A stretch of 64,000 nucleotides of DNA from Mycobacterium sp. KBS0706 (GCF_005938675.2 NZ_VCCH02000008.1:1-64000), one strand, 5' to 3'. Counted from the first letter of the stretch, positions 8,106 through 19,024 are shown. Notes: a model not told the origin generated them from the letters alone. A program made the numbers and translations.

Positions 8106-8840
8106 TCAGGGAAACGCGCAGACCTCGTTGGTGACGCGGACGAAGCTGCGCTCGCCCTCGACCAGGCTGAAGCGGTACTCCTTGTCGCCGACCACGATGG
8201 TCTGGAACAGTGGCAGCACGCCGGTGGCGGTGGCCTGCTTGCCGTCGATGCCGCGGAAGTTGACGGTCACGCTCTTGGCCGGGTCGAACCAGGACTGCGC
8301 CTTGTTGTTGTCGTCCACCGCGCTCTCGCCGCGGCCGGTCACGGCGATGGTGTTGTTGGCGAAGGCGACCGAGCTGTTCGATCCCGCCGCGTTCTGGGTC
8401 GGCAGGATGAAGCGCTTGCTCTCGCCCGGCTTGCAGTCGCGCGGCGCCGCAGCCTGGTCGATGTAGAAGGCCAGGCGCTGCGGGTCGAGCCCGGACTGCA
8501 GGCGCTGCGCCACCTTGTCGGCCATCTCGCGATAGGTGCCGGTCGGCACCTCGCGCTCGAATCGGGCCATCAGCTCGCGATACTGGATCTGCGCCGTCTG
8601 CGCCGCCGCCTGCAGCTGCACCCGCTGCTGTTCCCACCCGCTCTTGTCCTGGGTCAGCGTGCCGACCTGGGCCTGCAGCGTCGCGATCTGGCCGCGGGTC
8701 CGCTCGACCCCGATCTGATAGGCGAAGGCCGCCACCACCACCAGCACGGTGATCGAGAAGAAGACGCGGATGATCGCGCCCCAGACGCGCCGCCGGTAGC
8801 GACTCTCCGGATCGTAGAGACCGAGACCCATGAACCCCAT
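8106..8840 (-). CDS. Membrane-anchored coiled-coil protein of unknown function
   Basis: A 244-residue protein. A short cytoplasmic N-terminus (YDPESRYRRRVWG) is followed by one transmembrane helix (about residues 20–43), then a coiled coil with heptad-like Gln/Leu/Arg spacing (about 45–95). A C-terminal beta-rich domain contains two Cys that could form a disulfide in the periplasm (PRDCKPGES and TNEVCAFP). The start at 8840 is favoured by AAAGGA seven bases upstream; a second ATG at 8831 is also possible. Co-oriented with, and 14 bp from, the ATP-grasp gene, it may tether or regulate that enzyme; this is inferred from position only. Confidence 0.65.
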   Translation of the reverse strand: MGFMGLGLYDPESRYRRRVWGAIIRVFFSITVLVVVAAFAYQIGVERTRGQIATLQAQVGTLTQDKSGWEQQRVQLQAAAQTAQIQYRELMARFEREVPTGTYREMADKVAQRLQSGLDPQRLAFYIDQAAAPRDCKPGESKRFILPTQNAAGSNSSVAFANNTIAVTGRGESAVDDNNKAQSWFDPAKSVTVNFRGIDGKQATATGVLPLFQTIVVGDKEYRFSLVEGERSFVRVTNEVCAFP

Positions 8841-8990
8841 CCAAATCCTTTGCCGGCGGACGTTGCCGCCGTAGCATGGCCGACAGTTACGACAGGGGCC
8901 CCCCGGCCGCCAAGCCCGTCGCGAGGGGCGCGGCAAATCGGCGGCGTTTAAACTGTCGTCTAAACAGAGTTCCGTTTGGAGGAGCGCAGC

Positions 8991-10484
<1,494 letters not shown>

Positions 10485-10490
10485 GCGGCC

Positions 10491-10533
10491 CCCGCAAGGT
10501 TGGGTTCGCGCTTCGCGAACCCAACCTTGCGGG
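10491..10533. terminator. 20-bp perfect hairpin between convergent mmsA and azoR
   Basis: CCCGCAAGGTTGGGTTCGCG at 10491–10510 is followed by a 3-nt loop (CTT) and its exact complement at 10514–10533. It starts 6 bp after the mmsA stop and ends 9 bp before the azoR stop, so it can fold in both transcripts and serve as a shared terminator. There is no clear U-run on either strand. Confidence 0.75.
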
Positions 10534-10542
10534 CGATGATCC

Positions 10543-11166
10543 TCAAGCCGCCGCAGCCAGACCCGGCGAGGCCTTGGCCTGCTGATGCGCCTCGGCGACG
10601 GCGCGGTCGCGGTGTTCCGGGCCGTAGCCCAGGCCTTCGGCGCGGACGAAGTCGATGTCGGTGACGCCGATGAAGCCGAGGATGGCGCGCAGATAGGCCT
10701 CCTGGTGGTCCAGGGCCTCGAGGCCGGCGGTGTAGATGCCGCCGCGCGAGGAGGCGATGATCACCTTGCGGCCGCCGGCCAGGCCGACCGGGCCGGTCTC
10801 GGTGTAGCGGAAGGTGCGGCCGGCCTGGGCCAGCCGGTCGATCCAGGCCTTCAGCTGGGTCGGGACGGTGAAGTTGTACATCGGCGCGCCGATCACCACG
10901 ACGTCGGCCGACAGGAACTCACCGACGATCGCGTCGATCAGCGCCCGCTCCTCGGTCTGCGCCGGGGTCAGCTCGGCATCCTTGCCGAACTTCACCACCG
11001 CCACGCGCTCGGCGTCCAGGTGCGCGGGCGCGTCGACGACGAGGTCGCGATACACCAGCTCGGCCTGCGGGTAGTGGGCGCGCCAGGCCTCGACAGTGGC
11101 ACGGGTCAGCTGGCGCGACACCGAGGCGTCGCCGAGCGGGCTGGAATCGATCTGCAGGATCTTCAT
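10543..11166 (-). CDS. azoR: FMN-dependent NADH-azoreductase
   Basis: A 207-residue flavodoxin-like protein of the AzoR family. The N-terminus MKILQIDSSPLG supplies the FMN phosphate loop; APMYNFTVPTQLKAWID is the flavin-contacting motif and SSRGGIYT the second flavin loop. It reduces quinones and azo compounds with NADH in the cytoplasm. The start at 11166 is chosen for GGAGGGG directly upstream. It is divergent from a LysR gene across a 114-bp gap, the usual arrangement for an inducible azoR, and shares a terminator with mmsA. Confidence 0.9.
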   Translation of the reverse strand: MKILQIDSSPLGDASVSRQLTRATVEAWRAHYPQAELVYRDLVVDAPAHLDAERVAVVKFGKDAELTPAQTEERALIDAIVGEFLSADVVVIGAPMYNFTVPTQLKAWIDRLAQAGRTFRYTETGPVGLAGGRKVIIASSRGGIYTAGLEALDHQEAYLRAILGFIGVTDIDFVRAEGLGYGPEHRDRAVAEAHQQAKASPGLAAAA

Positions 11167-11280
11167 GGACCCCTCCGTGAGTGCAAATGACATCGGCATT
11201 GTATTTACGGATGGTGGCAATCTGCCTGTAGTCTGGATTTTTGCGATGGATCGTTCTATGTGTGAGACAATTCACTACGA

Positions 11281-12306
11281 GTGACGGCCATGCTCGACCT
11301 CAACGACCTCCGCCTCTTTGCCAAGGTGGCGCAGCTGGGCGGCTTCACCGCCGCCGGCCGGGCGCTCGGCCTGCCCAAGTCGCGGCTCAGCCGCCGGATC
11401 GCGGCGCTGGAGGAGGGGCTGGGAGTCCGGCTGCTGCAGCGCTCGACCCGCCGGTTGTCGCTGACCGATGTCGGCGAGACCTTCCTGCGCCATTGCGAGG
11501 CCCTGCTGGCCGAGGCCGAGGCGGCGGAGCAGGCGGTGGCCCAGGCACGGTCCGAGCCGAGCGGGCTGATCCGCGTTACCTGCCCGCACATCCTGGCGCA
11601 GACCATGATCGCGCCCCTGATCAACAGCTTCCTGGCAGCCCATCCCGCGGTGCGCATCGCCATGGAGCTGACCGGCCGCCGCGTCGACGTGATCGACGAG
11701 CGCGTCGACCTGGCCTTCCGCGTGCGCCGGCCGCCGACCGAGCCCTCCGATGTCGTGGTGCGGGTGCTGTCCCAGACCCGGGCGGTGGTGGTGGCGGCGC
11801 CGGCGCTGCTCGATCGCGTCGGCCGCCCCGCGGAGCCGGTCGACCTGATCCGCCTGGGCACGCTCGACCTGCACCATGCCGATGGCCGCCATGTCTGGAC
11901 CCTGGTCGACGCCGCCGGCGCCCCGCAATCGGTGCCGCATGTGCCGCGGCTGGCCAGCGACGACATGTTCACCCTGCGCCAGGCCGCGATCGACGGGCTC
12001 GGCGCCGCGCTGCTGCCGGACTATATCTGCCGGCCGGCGATCGAGGCCGGGCTGCTGGAGCATGTGCTGTGGGGCTGGCGGGTGCCGGAGGGCGAGGTGC
12101 AGGCGGTGTTCGCCTCGCGCCGCGGCCTGGTGCCGGCAGTGCGCGCCCTGGTCGACCATGTCGTGCGCTGGGTGCCGCGGATGGTGGCGATCTGCGACAG
12201 CGACCTGCGCGAAGAGGACCGGTTGCCGCCCTATCGGGATTCCGGCGCCAACGCCGCCGCGCTCGGCCTTGATGCGCTGTTGACCGCCCGGCCGGCCGCC
12301 CATTAG
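11281..12306 (+). CDS. LysR-family regulator divergent from azoR
   Basis: A 341-residue LTTR. The winged HTH occupies about residues 8–65 (FAKVAQLGGFTAAGRALGLP, RLSRRIAALEEGLGVRLLQR), then a linker helix and a periplasmic-binding-like effector domain starting near LIRVTCPHILAQ. The frame starts with GTG at 11281; the ATG at 11290 is an alternative. Given the divergent layout it probably controls azoR in response to a quinone or electrophile (inference). The C-terminal 25 residues are longer than usual and low in complexity. The importer gene follows after only 10 bp, so read-through is possible. Confidence 0.85.
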   Translation: MTAMLDLNDLRLFAKVAQLGGFTAAGRALGLPKSRLSRRIAALEEGLGVRLLQRSTRRLSLTDVGETFLRHCEALLAEAEAAEQAVAQARSEPSGLIRVTCPHILAQTMIAPLINSFLAAHPAVRIAMELTGRRVDVIDERVDLAFRVRRPPTEPSDVVVRVLSQTRAVVVAAPALLDRVGRPAEPVDLIRLGTLDLHHADGRHVWTLVDAAGAPQSVPHVPRLASDDMFTLRQAAIDGLGAALLPDYICRPAIEAGLLEHVLWGWRVPEGEVQAVFASRRGLVPAVRALVDHVVRWVPRMVAICDSDLREEDRLPPYRDSGANAAALGLDALLTARPAAH

Positions 12307-12316
12307 CGTCGCGGCG

Positions 12317-13147
12317 ATGCGCCGTCCCGCCGCGATCCCGCTGCTCCTGGCCCTCGGGCTCGCGGCGCCCGCCATGGCCGGACCGCATCGGATCGTCTCG
12401 CTCAACCTCTGCGCCGATGCGCTTGTGCTGCGCCTGGCCGACCGCGCCGCTGTGCAGTCGGTGAGCTGGCTGGCGCGTGACCCGGAGAATTCGATAGTGG
12501 CGGAAGAGGCGGCCTCCGTGCCGGTCAATCACGCGCTGGCGGAGGAGGTGGCGGCGCTGGAGCCGGATCTGGTCGTGGTTGGCGCCTTCACTGCCCGCAG
12601 CACGGTGGCGCTGTTGCGCCGCCTGGGAATGCCGGTGCTGGAGCTGGGCGTGCCGCAGGACCTGGACGGCGTCCGCGCCCAGATCCGCGAGGTGGCGGCG
12701 GCCCTGGGCCGGACGGAGCGCGGCGAGGCTATGATCGCAGCGATGGACGAGAAGCTCGCGGCGGTCCGGAGACCGGCATCGCCACCGCTGGCGGTGGTAC
12801 TGCGCCCGAACGGCTTCACCGCCGGCCGCGGGTCCCTGGTCGACGAGATCCTGCGCCGGGCCGGCGTCCGCAACCTCGCCGCCGAGCAGGGGCTGGAGAA
12901 TTACGGCGAAATCCCGCTGGAGCGGGTGGCGCTGGCCGGGGTGCGGCTGTTGATCCTGAACCAGCCGGAGAACCGGGCGCCGTCGCTGGGCGAGGCGGTG
13001 CTGGACCATCCGATCCTGTCCGCCCTGCCGGATCTGCGCCTGGTCCGGGTGCCAGCGCGGCTGTGGACCTGCGGCGGGCCCGAGGTCGCCGACGCCGCGG
13101 CCCTGATCGCCGCCGCTGGCCGTGAGGCAGCAGGAGAGTCGCCATGA
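12317..13147 (+). CDS. BtuF-like ABC transporter substrate-binding protein
   Basis: A 276-residue periplasmic binding protein with a cleavable signal peptide (residues 1–21, ending AMAG). HRIVSLNLCADALVLRL and ALEPDLVVVGAFT are the opening strands of the class III (helical-backbone) fold used for cobalamin and ferric chelates; the Leu-Cys-Ala-Asp motif is common in BtuF-like members. Encoded with a FecCD permease and an ATPase with 4-nt and 1-nt overlaps, giving a complete importer. No TonB-dependent receptor or cobalamin riboswitch is visible, so the ligand (vitamin B12, heme or a siderophore) is undecided. Confidence 0.82.
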   Translation: MRRPAAIPLLLALGLAAPAMAGPHRIVSLNLCADALVLRLADRAAVQSVSWLARDPENSIVAEEAASVPVNHALAEEVAALEPDLVVVGAFTARSTVALLRRLGMPVLELGVPQDLDGVRAQIREVAAALGRTERGEAMIAAMDEKLAAVRRPASPPLAVVLRPNGFTAGRGSLVDEILRRAGVRNLAAEQGLENYGEIPLERVALAGVRLLILNQPENRAPSLGEAVLDHPILSALPDLRLVRVPARLWTCGGPEVADAAALIAAAGREAAGESP

Positions 13148-14166
13148 CTGCCGAGACCACGGATCGCCGAGCCTCGGCGGCATCCTATCCGCTTCTGCTC
13201 GCCGGCCTCGCCGTGGCGGCGCTGGCCTGTCTCGCCGGGTCGGTCGCCACCGGATATGCGTCGCTCGACCTGCCGGCCGCGATCGGCGACCTGCTGGCCG
13301 GGCGGCGGAGCCTGCCGGCGCTGGTGCTGCTGGAGCTGCGGCTGCCGCGGGCGCTGCTGGGCCTGCTGGTCGGGTTCAGCCTCGGCCTCGGCGGCGCCGC
13401 GATGCAGGGGCTGCTGCGCAACCCTCTGGCCGAGCCCGGCGTGATCGGCGTCTCGGCCGCGGCGGCGCTCGGCGCCGTGCTGGTGTTCTACACGGGCCTC
13501 GCCGGCAGCTTCGCTTTGGCCCTGCCGCTGGGCGGCATCGCCGGGGCGGTGCTGGCGACGCTGCTGCTGCTCACGCTGGCCCGGCGCGGCGCCGGCACCA
13601 TGACCGTGATCCTGGCCGGCGTCGCCATCAGCAGCGCCGCCGGGGCCCTGACCGCCCTGGCGCTGAACCTGTCGCCGAACCCCTATGCGGCGCTGGAGAT
13701 CGTGTTCTGGCTGATGGGGTCGCTGGCCGACCGCAGCCTGGAGCATGTCTGGCTGGTGCTGCCGCCGATGGCGGTCGGCTGGGCCTTGATCCTGGCCGGG
13801 ACGCGGGCGCTGGACGCGCTGACCCTGGGCGAGGACACCGCGACCAGCCTGGGCTTCGACCTCGGCCGGCTGCGGCTGCAGCTGATCGCCGGCACCGCGC
13901 TGGCGGTCGGCAGCGCGGTGGCGGTGACCGGGGCGATCGGCTTCGTCGGACTGGTTGTGCCGCATCTGCTGCGCCCGTTGGTCGGGCACCGGCCGGGGCG
14001 GCTGCTGCTGGTCAGCGGCCTGGGCGGCGCCGTGCTGCTGCTGCTGGCCGATATCGGGCTGCGGCTGGTGCGGGTGCAGCCGGAGCTGAAGCTGGGCGTG
14101 GTCACCGCGGTGATCGGCGCGCCCTTCCTGTTCAGCCTGATCTGGCGGCTGCGGCGGAGCGCCTGA
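13144..14166 (+). CDS. FecCD-family ABC permease
   Basis: A 340-residue, very hydrophobic protein with about ten predicted transmembrane segments. FecCD hallmarks are present: LRLPRALLGLLVGFSLGLGG AAMQ near residue 75, RNPLAEPGVIGVSAAAALGA, and the C-terminal TGAIGFVGLVVPHLLRPLVG loop that contacts the ATPase. It begins 4 nt inside the binding-protein gene (ATGA) and its stop shares one base with the ATPase start, so the three are translated as a unit. It forms the inner-membrane channel of the importer. Confidence 0.92.
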   Translation: MTAETTDRRASAASYPLLLAGLAVAALACLAGSVATGYASLDLPAAIGDLLAGRRSLPALVLLELRLPRALLGLLVGFSLGLGGAAMQGLLRNPLAEPGVIGVSAAAALGAVLVFYTGLAGSFALALPLGGIAGAVLATLLLLTLARRGAGTMTVILAGVAISSAAGALTALALNLSPNPYAALEIVFWLMGSLADRSLEHVWLVLPPMAVGWALILAGTRALDALTLGEDTATSLGFDLGRLRLQLIAGTALAVGSAVAVTGAIGFVGLVVPHLLRPLVGHRPGRLLLVSGLGGAVLLLLADIGLRLVRVQPELKLGVVTAVIGAPFLFSLIWRLRRSA

Positions 14167-14951
14167 TGCGGATCGATGCGACAGGGCTGCACCTTGCGCT
14201 CGGCGGCCGCCCGGTCCTCGCCGGCATCGACCTGGCGCTGGCGCCGGGCGCGCTGGTCGGGCTGATCGGGCCGAACGGCGCCGGCAAGACCACGCTGCTG
14301 CGCGTGCTGGCCGGGCTGCAGGCGCCGGATGCCGGCACGGTGCGCTATGACGGGCTGTCGGCCCGGCAGCTCGGCCGCGACCGGCTGGCCGGGGGCCTGG
14401 CGGTGCTGATGCAGGGCGACGAGGTGCAGTGGCCGCTGCGGGCCGACCATCTGGTGGCGCTGGGGCGGCTGCCGCACCGGCGGGCGCTCGGCGGGATGTC
14501 GGCGGCGGACCATGACGCGGTGACGCGGGCGCTGGAAGCGGCGGATGCGGCGCATCTGCGGCGGCGCACGGTGGGCACCCTGTCGGCCGGCGAGCGGATG
14601 CGGGTGCTGTTCGCCCGGGCGCTGGCCGTCGAGGCGCCGATGCTGTTCGCCGACGAGCCGGTGGCGGCGCTGGATCCATTCCACCAGCTGCAGATCATGG
14701 AGCTGCTGCAGGCCCGTGCCCGGGCCGGCGCCGGCGTGCTGGTGGTGCTGCACGACTTGGCGCTGGCCGGTCGGTTCTGCGACCGGCTGGTGCTGCTGCA
14801 GGACGGGGCGGTGCTGGCCGACGGCCCGCCGCACGAGGTGCTGACCGACGATCACCTGCGCCGCGCCTATGCGGTCGAGGTGCAGCGCGGCGAGCGCGAC
14901 GGGATCGGCTATGTCCTGCCCTGGTCGCGCATCGCCACGCCGGAGCGGTGA
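14166..14951 (+). CDS. ABC transporter ATP-binding protein (FecE/BtuD type)
   Basis: A 261-residue ATPase. Walker A is GPNGAGKTT near residue 36, the signature motif reads LSAGERMR (instead of the usual LSGGQ), Walker B is MLFADEP, and the H-loop is VVLHDLAL. It matches the ATPases that energise FecCD permeases. Last gene of the importer operon; it ends 13 bp before the converging lptD gene, with no terminator visible in that gap. Confidence 0.92.
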   Translation: MRIDATGLHLALGGRPVLAGIDLALAPGALVGLIGPNGAGKTTLLRVLAGLQAPDAGTVRYDGLSARQLGRDRLAGGLAVLMQGDEVQWPLRADHLVALGRLPHRRALGGMSAADHDAVTRALEAADAAHLRRRTVGTLSAGERMRVLFARALAVEAPMLFADEPVAALDPFHQLQIMELLQARARAGAGVLVVLHDLALAGRFCDRLVLLQDGAVLADGPPHEVLTDDHLRRAYAVEVQRGERDGIGYVLPWSRIATPER

Positions 14952-14964
14952 GATCGGCCGCCGG

Positions 14965-17343
14965 TCAGGTGCCCGGTGTGCGGCTCTGCTCGCCGCTCAG
15001 CTTCAGCGGCACCTCGCCGAGATTCTTCAGGTTCAGCGTCAGGAAGACGGAGTAGCCTTCCTTCTGGTCCTCGGCCGTGGTGAAGCGGCGCTGCACCGTG
15101 ACGCCGAAGGTGAAGCACTCGTCCATATACTGCGCGCCGGCGCTGTAGGTGAACGGCCGCATGTTCTGGATGTCGTAGGTCATCCCGGTCGACAGCGACC
15201 AATAGTCCGAGATCTTGGCGGTGCCGCCGGCGCCGAGCTGCTGCTGGTTGAAGGTGTTGCCGTCGTCGTCCGGGCCCTTGTCGTCGAGCAGGCTGTAATT
15301 GACGTTCAGGTTCAGCCAGTCCGCCGGGGTGGTGGTGGCCTGGACGAATTGCCGGCGGCTATAGAAGTTGTCCTTGTCCAGCCGGAACCGCCAGTCGAGG
15401 TTCAGATATGGCGCCGGATGCAGGGTGACGCGGCCGACATAGTCCGACACCTTGTCGCGCAGGCCGGAGCTCTCCGGGAAGTCGTCATCCTTCTCGAACC
15501 GGTAGCTCTGGCCCAGGAAGAAGGTGGCGTTGGCGCCGTCCGGCGCGTAGAGGCCGTAGCGGAAGCCGTAGGAGACGTGCTGGCCGCCCTCGACCCGGTC
15601 GAGGCCGGGGAAGCGGTTCTCGCTGAACAGGTTGATCTCGTCGAACTCGATGTCGGCGCTGTCGTTGTTCGGGATCTTGTTGCCGTTGCTGATCCCCGGC
15701 GCGACGCTGAAACTGACGATCGGCTCCAGCAGTTGCTGGTAGGTGCCGATCTGGCCGACGAAGGGGTAGCGCGCGGTCAGCGTGGCGACAGGGAACAGGC
15801 GGGCGGCACTGGCGTCCTCGGTCAGAACCTCGTCGGGCCCGCCATTGATCACCTTGGTCCCGTCTGGCATGTCGTTCGACTGGTACAGGTCGCCGCGCAG
15901 ATAGCCGCGTGCGTTCAGCACGATGCCGCTGTCGGTGTAGAAGTCGCGCTGCCAGCCGACCTGGCTGGACAGGCGGCGGGTGTCGATGCCGCGGGTCGGG
16001 TCGCTGGTCACCGGGTCGAAGTCGCGCAGCAGGCTGATGGCGCTGGCGTTGACGAACCACTGGCCGCCGAACAGGGTGTTCGGCTCGCTGACATAGTTGG
16101 CCTGAGCCCAGGGCAGCACGGTGGGCGAGAAGCCCTTGTTGCCGATCCCGGTGCCGGGGGTGCGCAGATCCTGCCAGTCCAGCGCCTCGACCGAGATGTA
16201 GTTCAGTCCATAGAAGCCCTCGGCATAGGCCCGGCTCTGCAGCACGTCGGCGCTGGAGATGTTGAAGTTGTCGAGATAGGTCCGGTCCGATGTGCGCTGG
16301 ATGTCGGTCCCGAACCGCCAGTTCTGATCGAAGTCGTAGCGGGCGGACCCGAAGAGGTGCCAGCGGACCTGCTGCGAGCGGAAGTTGAGGTTGCTACCGT
16401 TGAAGCCTGAATTGTCGTTCAGGATCTTGTCGTAGCCGCTCTGGTTGATGCTGCCGTTGAGGGTGACCAGGCCCTTATCGAAACGCTTGCGGTACTCGCC
16501 GCTGAACAGCGTGCCGGCATCCCGCGTGGTCATGGCGCCGACCGTGGCGTCCTGGTCCGGCGAGATGTCGAAATAGTATTGCAGCCCGAAGAACGGCCCG
16601 ACATCGGAGGTGGCGCCGAAGGTCGGGAACAGGAAGCCCTGGCGCCGGTCGACCGAGGGGTCGGGCATCGAGAAGTAGGGCGTGTAGAACAGCGGCACGC
16701 CGAACAGGTCGATGAAGGCATCGTGGTAGATGATGTCCTTCGACACCGCGTCGTTGGTCACCCGCACGGCCCGGATCTGCCACAGCGGCGGCGCCGTGGG
16801 ATCGTCCTTGCACAGGTTGCAGGGCGAATAGACGGCGCGGTCGATGGTGGTGATCTCGCCGCGCTCGCGCACCGCGCTGTTGCCGACCATGCGCGAGTTG
16901 TCGGACAGGATCAGCGACACCTGCTGGATGAAGCCGTCCTTCAGGTCGTCGGTCAGCTCGGCATAGTCGCCGAACATCACCTCGCCGCCCGGCTGCACCA
17001 TGGTGACGTGGCCGCTGGCGGCGACCACCTGGGTCTTCTGGTTGTAGGTGACCTGGTCGGCCCGCACGATCTGGTGATTCTGGTGAATCTCGACCTTGCC
17101 GCGGGCGGTGACCAGACCGAGGGTCTGGTCGTAGATCAGCTCATCGGCGCTGATCACCGGGGGCTGCTGCTGCCCGGCCGGCGTGTCGGGCCGCGAGGGA
17201 ATCTCCGCGGCCGCTGCGGCTGGCGGCGTCTGCTGCGGGCCCTGCTCCTGGGCCGATGCGCCGATCGCCGACAGCATGGCGATTGCGGAAACGGCGCTGA
17301 GAAAGATCGATAACCGATTGATTCGCTTCACTGCCGCTTCCAT
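14965..17343 (-). CDS. lptD: LPS-assembly protein LptD
   Basis: A 792-residue outer-membrane protein. The signal peptide ends at GASAQ near residue 32, followed by a Pro/Gln-rich stretch, then the OstA/LptA-like jellyroll (ISADELIYDQTLGLVTARG, VRADQVTYNQKTQVVAASG). The large 26-strand barrel follows, with PLFYTPYFSMPDPSVDRRQG and FGLQYYFDISPDQD in its conserved entry. It inserts lipopolysaccharide into the outer leaflet with LptE. Only three Cys are seen (SPCNLCKDD near residue 176 and DECFTFG near 743), fewer than the four of E. coli, so the disulfide pattern must differ. The surA/pdxA neighbours common in other proteobacteria are absent. Confidence 0.93.
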   Translation of the reverse strand: MEAAVKRINRLSIFLSAVSAIAMLSAIGASAQEQGPQQTPPAAAAAEIPSRPDTPAGQQQPPVISADELIYDQTLGLVTARGKVEIHQNHQIVRADQVTYNQKTQVVAASGHVTMVQPGGEVMFGDYAELTDDLKDGFIQQVSLILSDNSRMVGNSAVRERGEITTIDRAVYSPCNLCKDDPTAPPLWQIRAVRVTNDAVSKDIIYHDAFIDLFGVPLFYTPYFSMPDPSVDRRQGFLFPTFGATSDVGPFFGLQYYFDISPDQDATVGAMTTRDAGTLFSGEYRKRFDKGLVTLNGSINQSGYDKILNDNSGFNGSNLNFRSQQVRWHLFGSARYDFDQNWRFGTDIQRTSDRTYLDNFNISSADVLQSRAYAEGFYGLNYISVEALDWQDLRTPGTGIGNKGFSPTVLPWAQANYVSEPNTLFGGQWFVNASAISLLRDFDPVTSDPTRGIDTRRLSSQVGWQRDFYTDSGIVLNARGYLRGDLYQSNDMPDGTKVINGGPDEVLTEDASAARLFPVATLTARYPFVGQIGTYQQLLEPIVSFSVAPGISNGNKIPNNDSADIEFDEINLFSENRFPGLDRVEGGQHVSYGFRYGLYAPDGANATFFLGQSYRFEKDDDFPESSGLRDKVSDYVGRVTLHPAPYLNLDWRFRLDKDNFYSRRQFVQATTTPADWLNLNVNYSLLDDKGPDDDGNTFNQQQLGAGGTAKISDYWSLSTGMTYDIQNMRPFTYSAGAQYMDECFTFGVTVQRRFTTAEDQKEGYSVFLTLNLKNLGEVPLKLSGEQSRTPGT

Positions 17344-17417
17344 GCTCCGACGCGAGCCGCTGCCCCTTGTGCCGAATGCGAAGGGGCGAAGTCAACGTCG
17401 GTTACGGCCGTGCGAAG

Positions 17418-18971
17418 CTAAGCGGCGGTTTCGGTGACCTCGGCGGTGTTGCGCTTGCGCTGCGGCACGGGGCGCAGCAGGAAGGCCGGGACGTGATCGC
17501 CGAGGCCGAGCACCGGCGTATCGTCATGATCGTCGCGATGCTGCCGCCGGTCACGGCCGCGATCGTCGCCACGGTCGCCACGGCGGGGAGCGTCCCGGCG
17601 CGGCCGATCGCCGCCCCGTCGCGCGTCGTCGTGGCGCGGCCGATCCTCGGCGTGGGAAGGCACCGCCTCGACGCGATCCTCGCGGGGGGTATCCCGGCGC
17701 GGCCGGTCCTCGGCAGGACGCGGCGCCGCCTCGGCGCGCTCCTCCGGTGCCGAGTCGCGACCACGGCGCTTCGGCGCGTCGGCGCGCTCGCCGCGCCGGC
17801 GGGACTTGCCGCGCTGCTTGATCTCGTCCTCGGACAGGAAGCCCTCGAGCCCGATCTCCGGCAGCACCAGCAGCGGGATCGGCTTCTTGATCAGGCTCTC
17901 GATCGTCTTGACGAAGCGCCCTTCCTCGGGCGTCGCGATCGAATAGGCCGTGCCGGTCTTGCCGGCGCGGCCGGTGCGGCCGACGCGGTGGACGTAGTCG
18001 TCGGCATGGATCGGCACGTCGAAGTTGAAGACATGGCCGATGTCGCTGACGTCGATGCCGCGGGCGGCGACGTCGCTGCACACCAGCGTGGTGATCTCGC
18101 CGCGCTTGAACTTGTCGAGCGTCTCGTTGCGCACCGACTGGACCAGGTCGCCATGCATCTGCCCGGCATTGAAGCCATGGCTCTGCAGCGACTTGAACAC
18201 CACCGAGACGTCGCGCTTGCGGTTGCAGAACACGAAGGCGCTCTTGACGTCCTCCTGCCGCAGCAGGTGGCGCAGCGCCTTGCGCTTGTCCTCGGCCTCG
18301 ACGATGACGATGTGCTGCTCGAGCTTCTCGCCGGTGGTCGCCGGCGGCGCCACCGAGATCTGCTTCGGATTGCTCAGGAAGGCGTCCGACAGGCGCCGGA
18401 TCTCCGGCGGCATGGTGGCGCTGAAGAACAGGGTCTGCCGCAGCGGCGGCAGCAGGCCGACGATGCGCTCGATGTCCGGAATGAAGCCCATGTCGAGCAT
18501 CCGGTCGGCCTCGTCGATCACCAGGATCTTGACGTCGGCCAGCAGGACCTTGCCGCGCTCGAACAGGTCGAGCATGCGACCGGGCGTGGCGATCAGCACG
18601 TCGACGCCGCGGTCCAGCTTCTTGATCTGGTCCTCGAAGCTCTCGCCGCCGATCAGGAGGGCGTAGGACAGCTTCTCGTACTTGCCGTACAGCTCGAAAT
18701 TCTCGGCCACCTGGGCGGCCAGCTCGCGAGTCGGCTCCAGGATCAGCGAGCGCGGCATGCGCGCCCGGGCCCGGCCGGAGGCGAGGATCTCCAGCATCGG
18801 CAGGGTGAAGCCGGCGGTCTTGCCGGTCCCGGTCTGCGCAATGCCGAGGACGTCGCGGCCCATCAACACGTAAGGTATGGCCTGGGCCTGGATCGGCGTC
18901 GGCGTGGTGTAGCCGACATCGTCCACGGCACGCAGGATTTCGGGCTTCAGCCCAAGATCCGAAAAGAGCAT
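17418..18971 (-). CDS. DEAD-box RNA helicase, RhlE type
   Basis: A 517-residue helicase with all DEAD-box motifs in order: Q-motif region GYTTPTPIQAQAIP, motif I AQTGTGKT (about residue 46), PTRELA, TPGRMLDL, DEAD in VIDEADRMLD, SAT in FFSATMP, VFCNRKRD, ARGIDVSD and HRVGRTGR. From about residue 385 the tail is strongly basic and low in complexity, rich in Arg/Asp/Glu/Pro repeats (RPRRD, EDRP), as in RhlE-like helicases where it binds RNA. It is expected to unwind RNA in ribosome maturation or mRNA decay and is often cold-induced; a long leader and a promoter-like element lie upstream. Confidence 0.92.
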   Translation of the reverse strand: MLFSDLGLKPEILRAVDDVGYTTPTPIQAQAIPYVLMGRDVLGIAQTGTGKTAGFTLPMLEILASGRARARMPRSLILEPTRELAAQVAENFELYGKYEKLSYALLIGGESFEDQIKKLDRGVDVLIATPGRMLDLFERGKVLLADVKILVIDEADRMLDMGFIPDIERIVGLLPPLRQTLFFSATMPPEIRRLSDAFLSNPKQISVAPPATTGEKLEQHIVIVEAEDKRKALRHLLRQEDVKSAFVFCNRKRDVSVVFKSLQSHGFNAGQMHGDLVQSVRNETLDKFKRGEITTLVCSDVAARGIDVSDIGHVFNFDVPIHADDYVHRVGRTGRAGKTGTAYSIATPEEGRFVKTIESLIKKPIPLLVLPEIGLEGFLSEDEIKQRGKSRRRGERADAPKRRGRDSAPEERAEAAPRPAEDRPRRDTPREDRVEAVPSHAEDRPRHDDARRGGDRPRRDAPRRGDRGDDRGRDRRQHRDDHDDTPVLGLGDHVPAFLLRPVPQRKRNTAEVTETAA

Positions 18972-19024
18972 CGTACAGGAATCTTTACTAATGGGGGCGC
19001 GCCGAGCGGCCCGCCGCAGGCCCT

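Noticed and set aside
10585-11190. 200-codon frame antisense to azoR
   Set aside because: Clear flavodoxin motifs and RBS on the minus strand; antisense product has none.
12306-12330. Possible cobalamin riboswitch before the BtuF-like gene
   Set aside because: Only 10 bp separate it from the LysR stop; no B12-box or leader is possible there.
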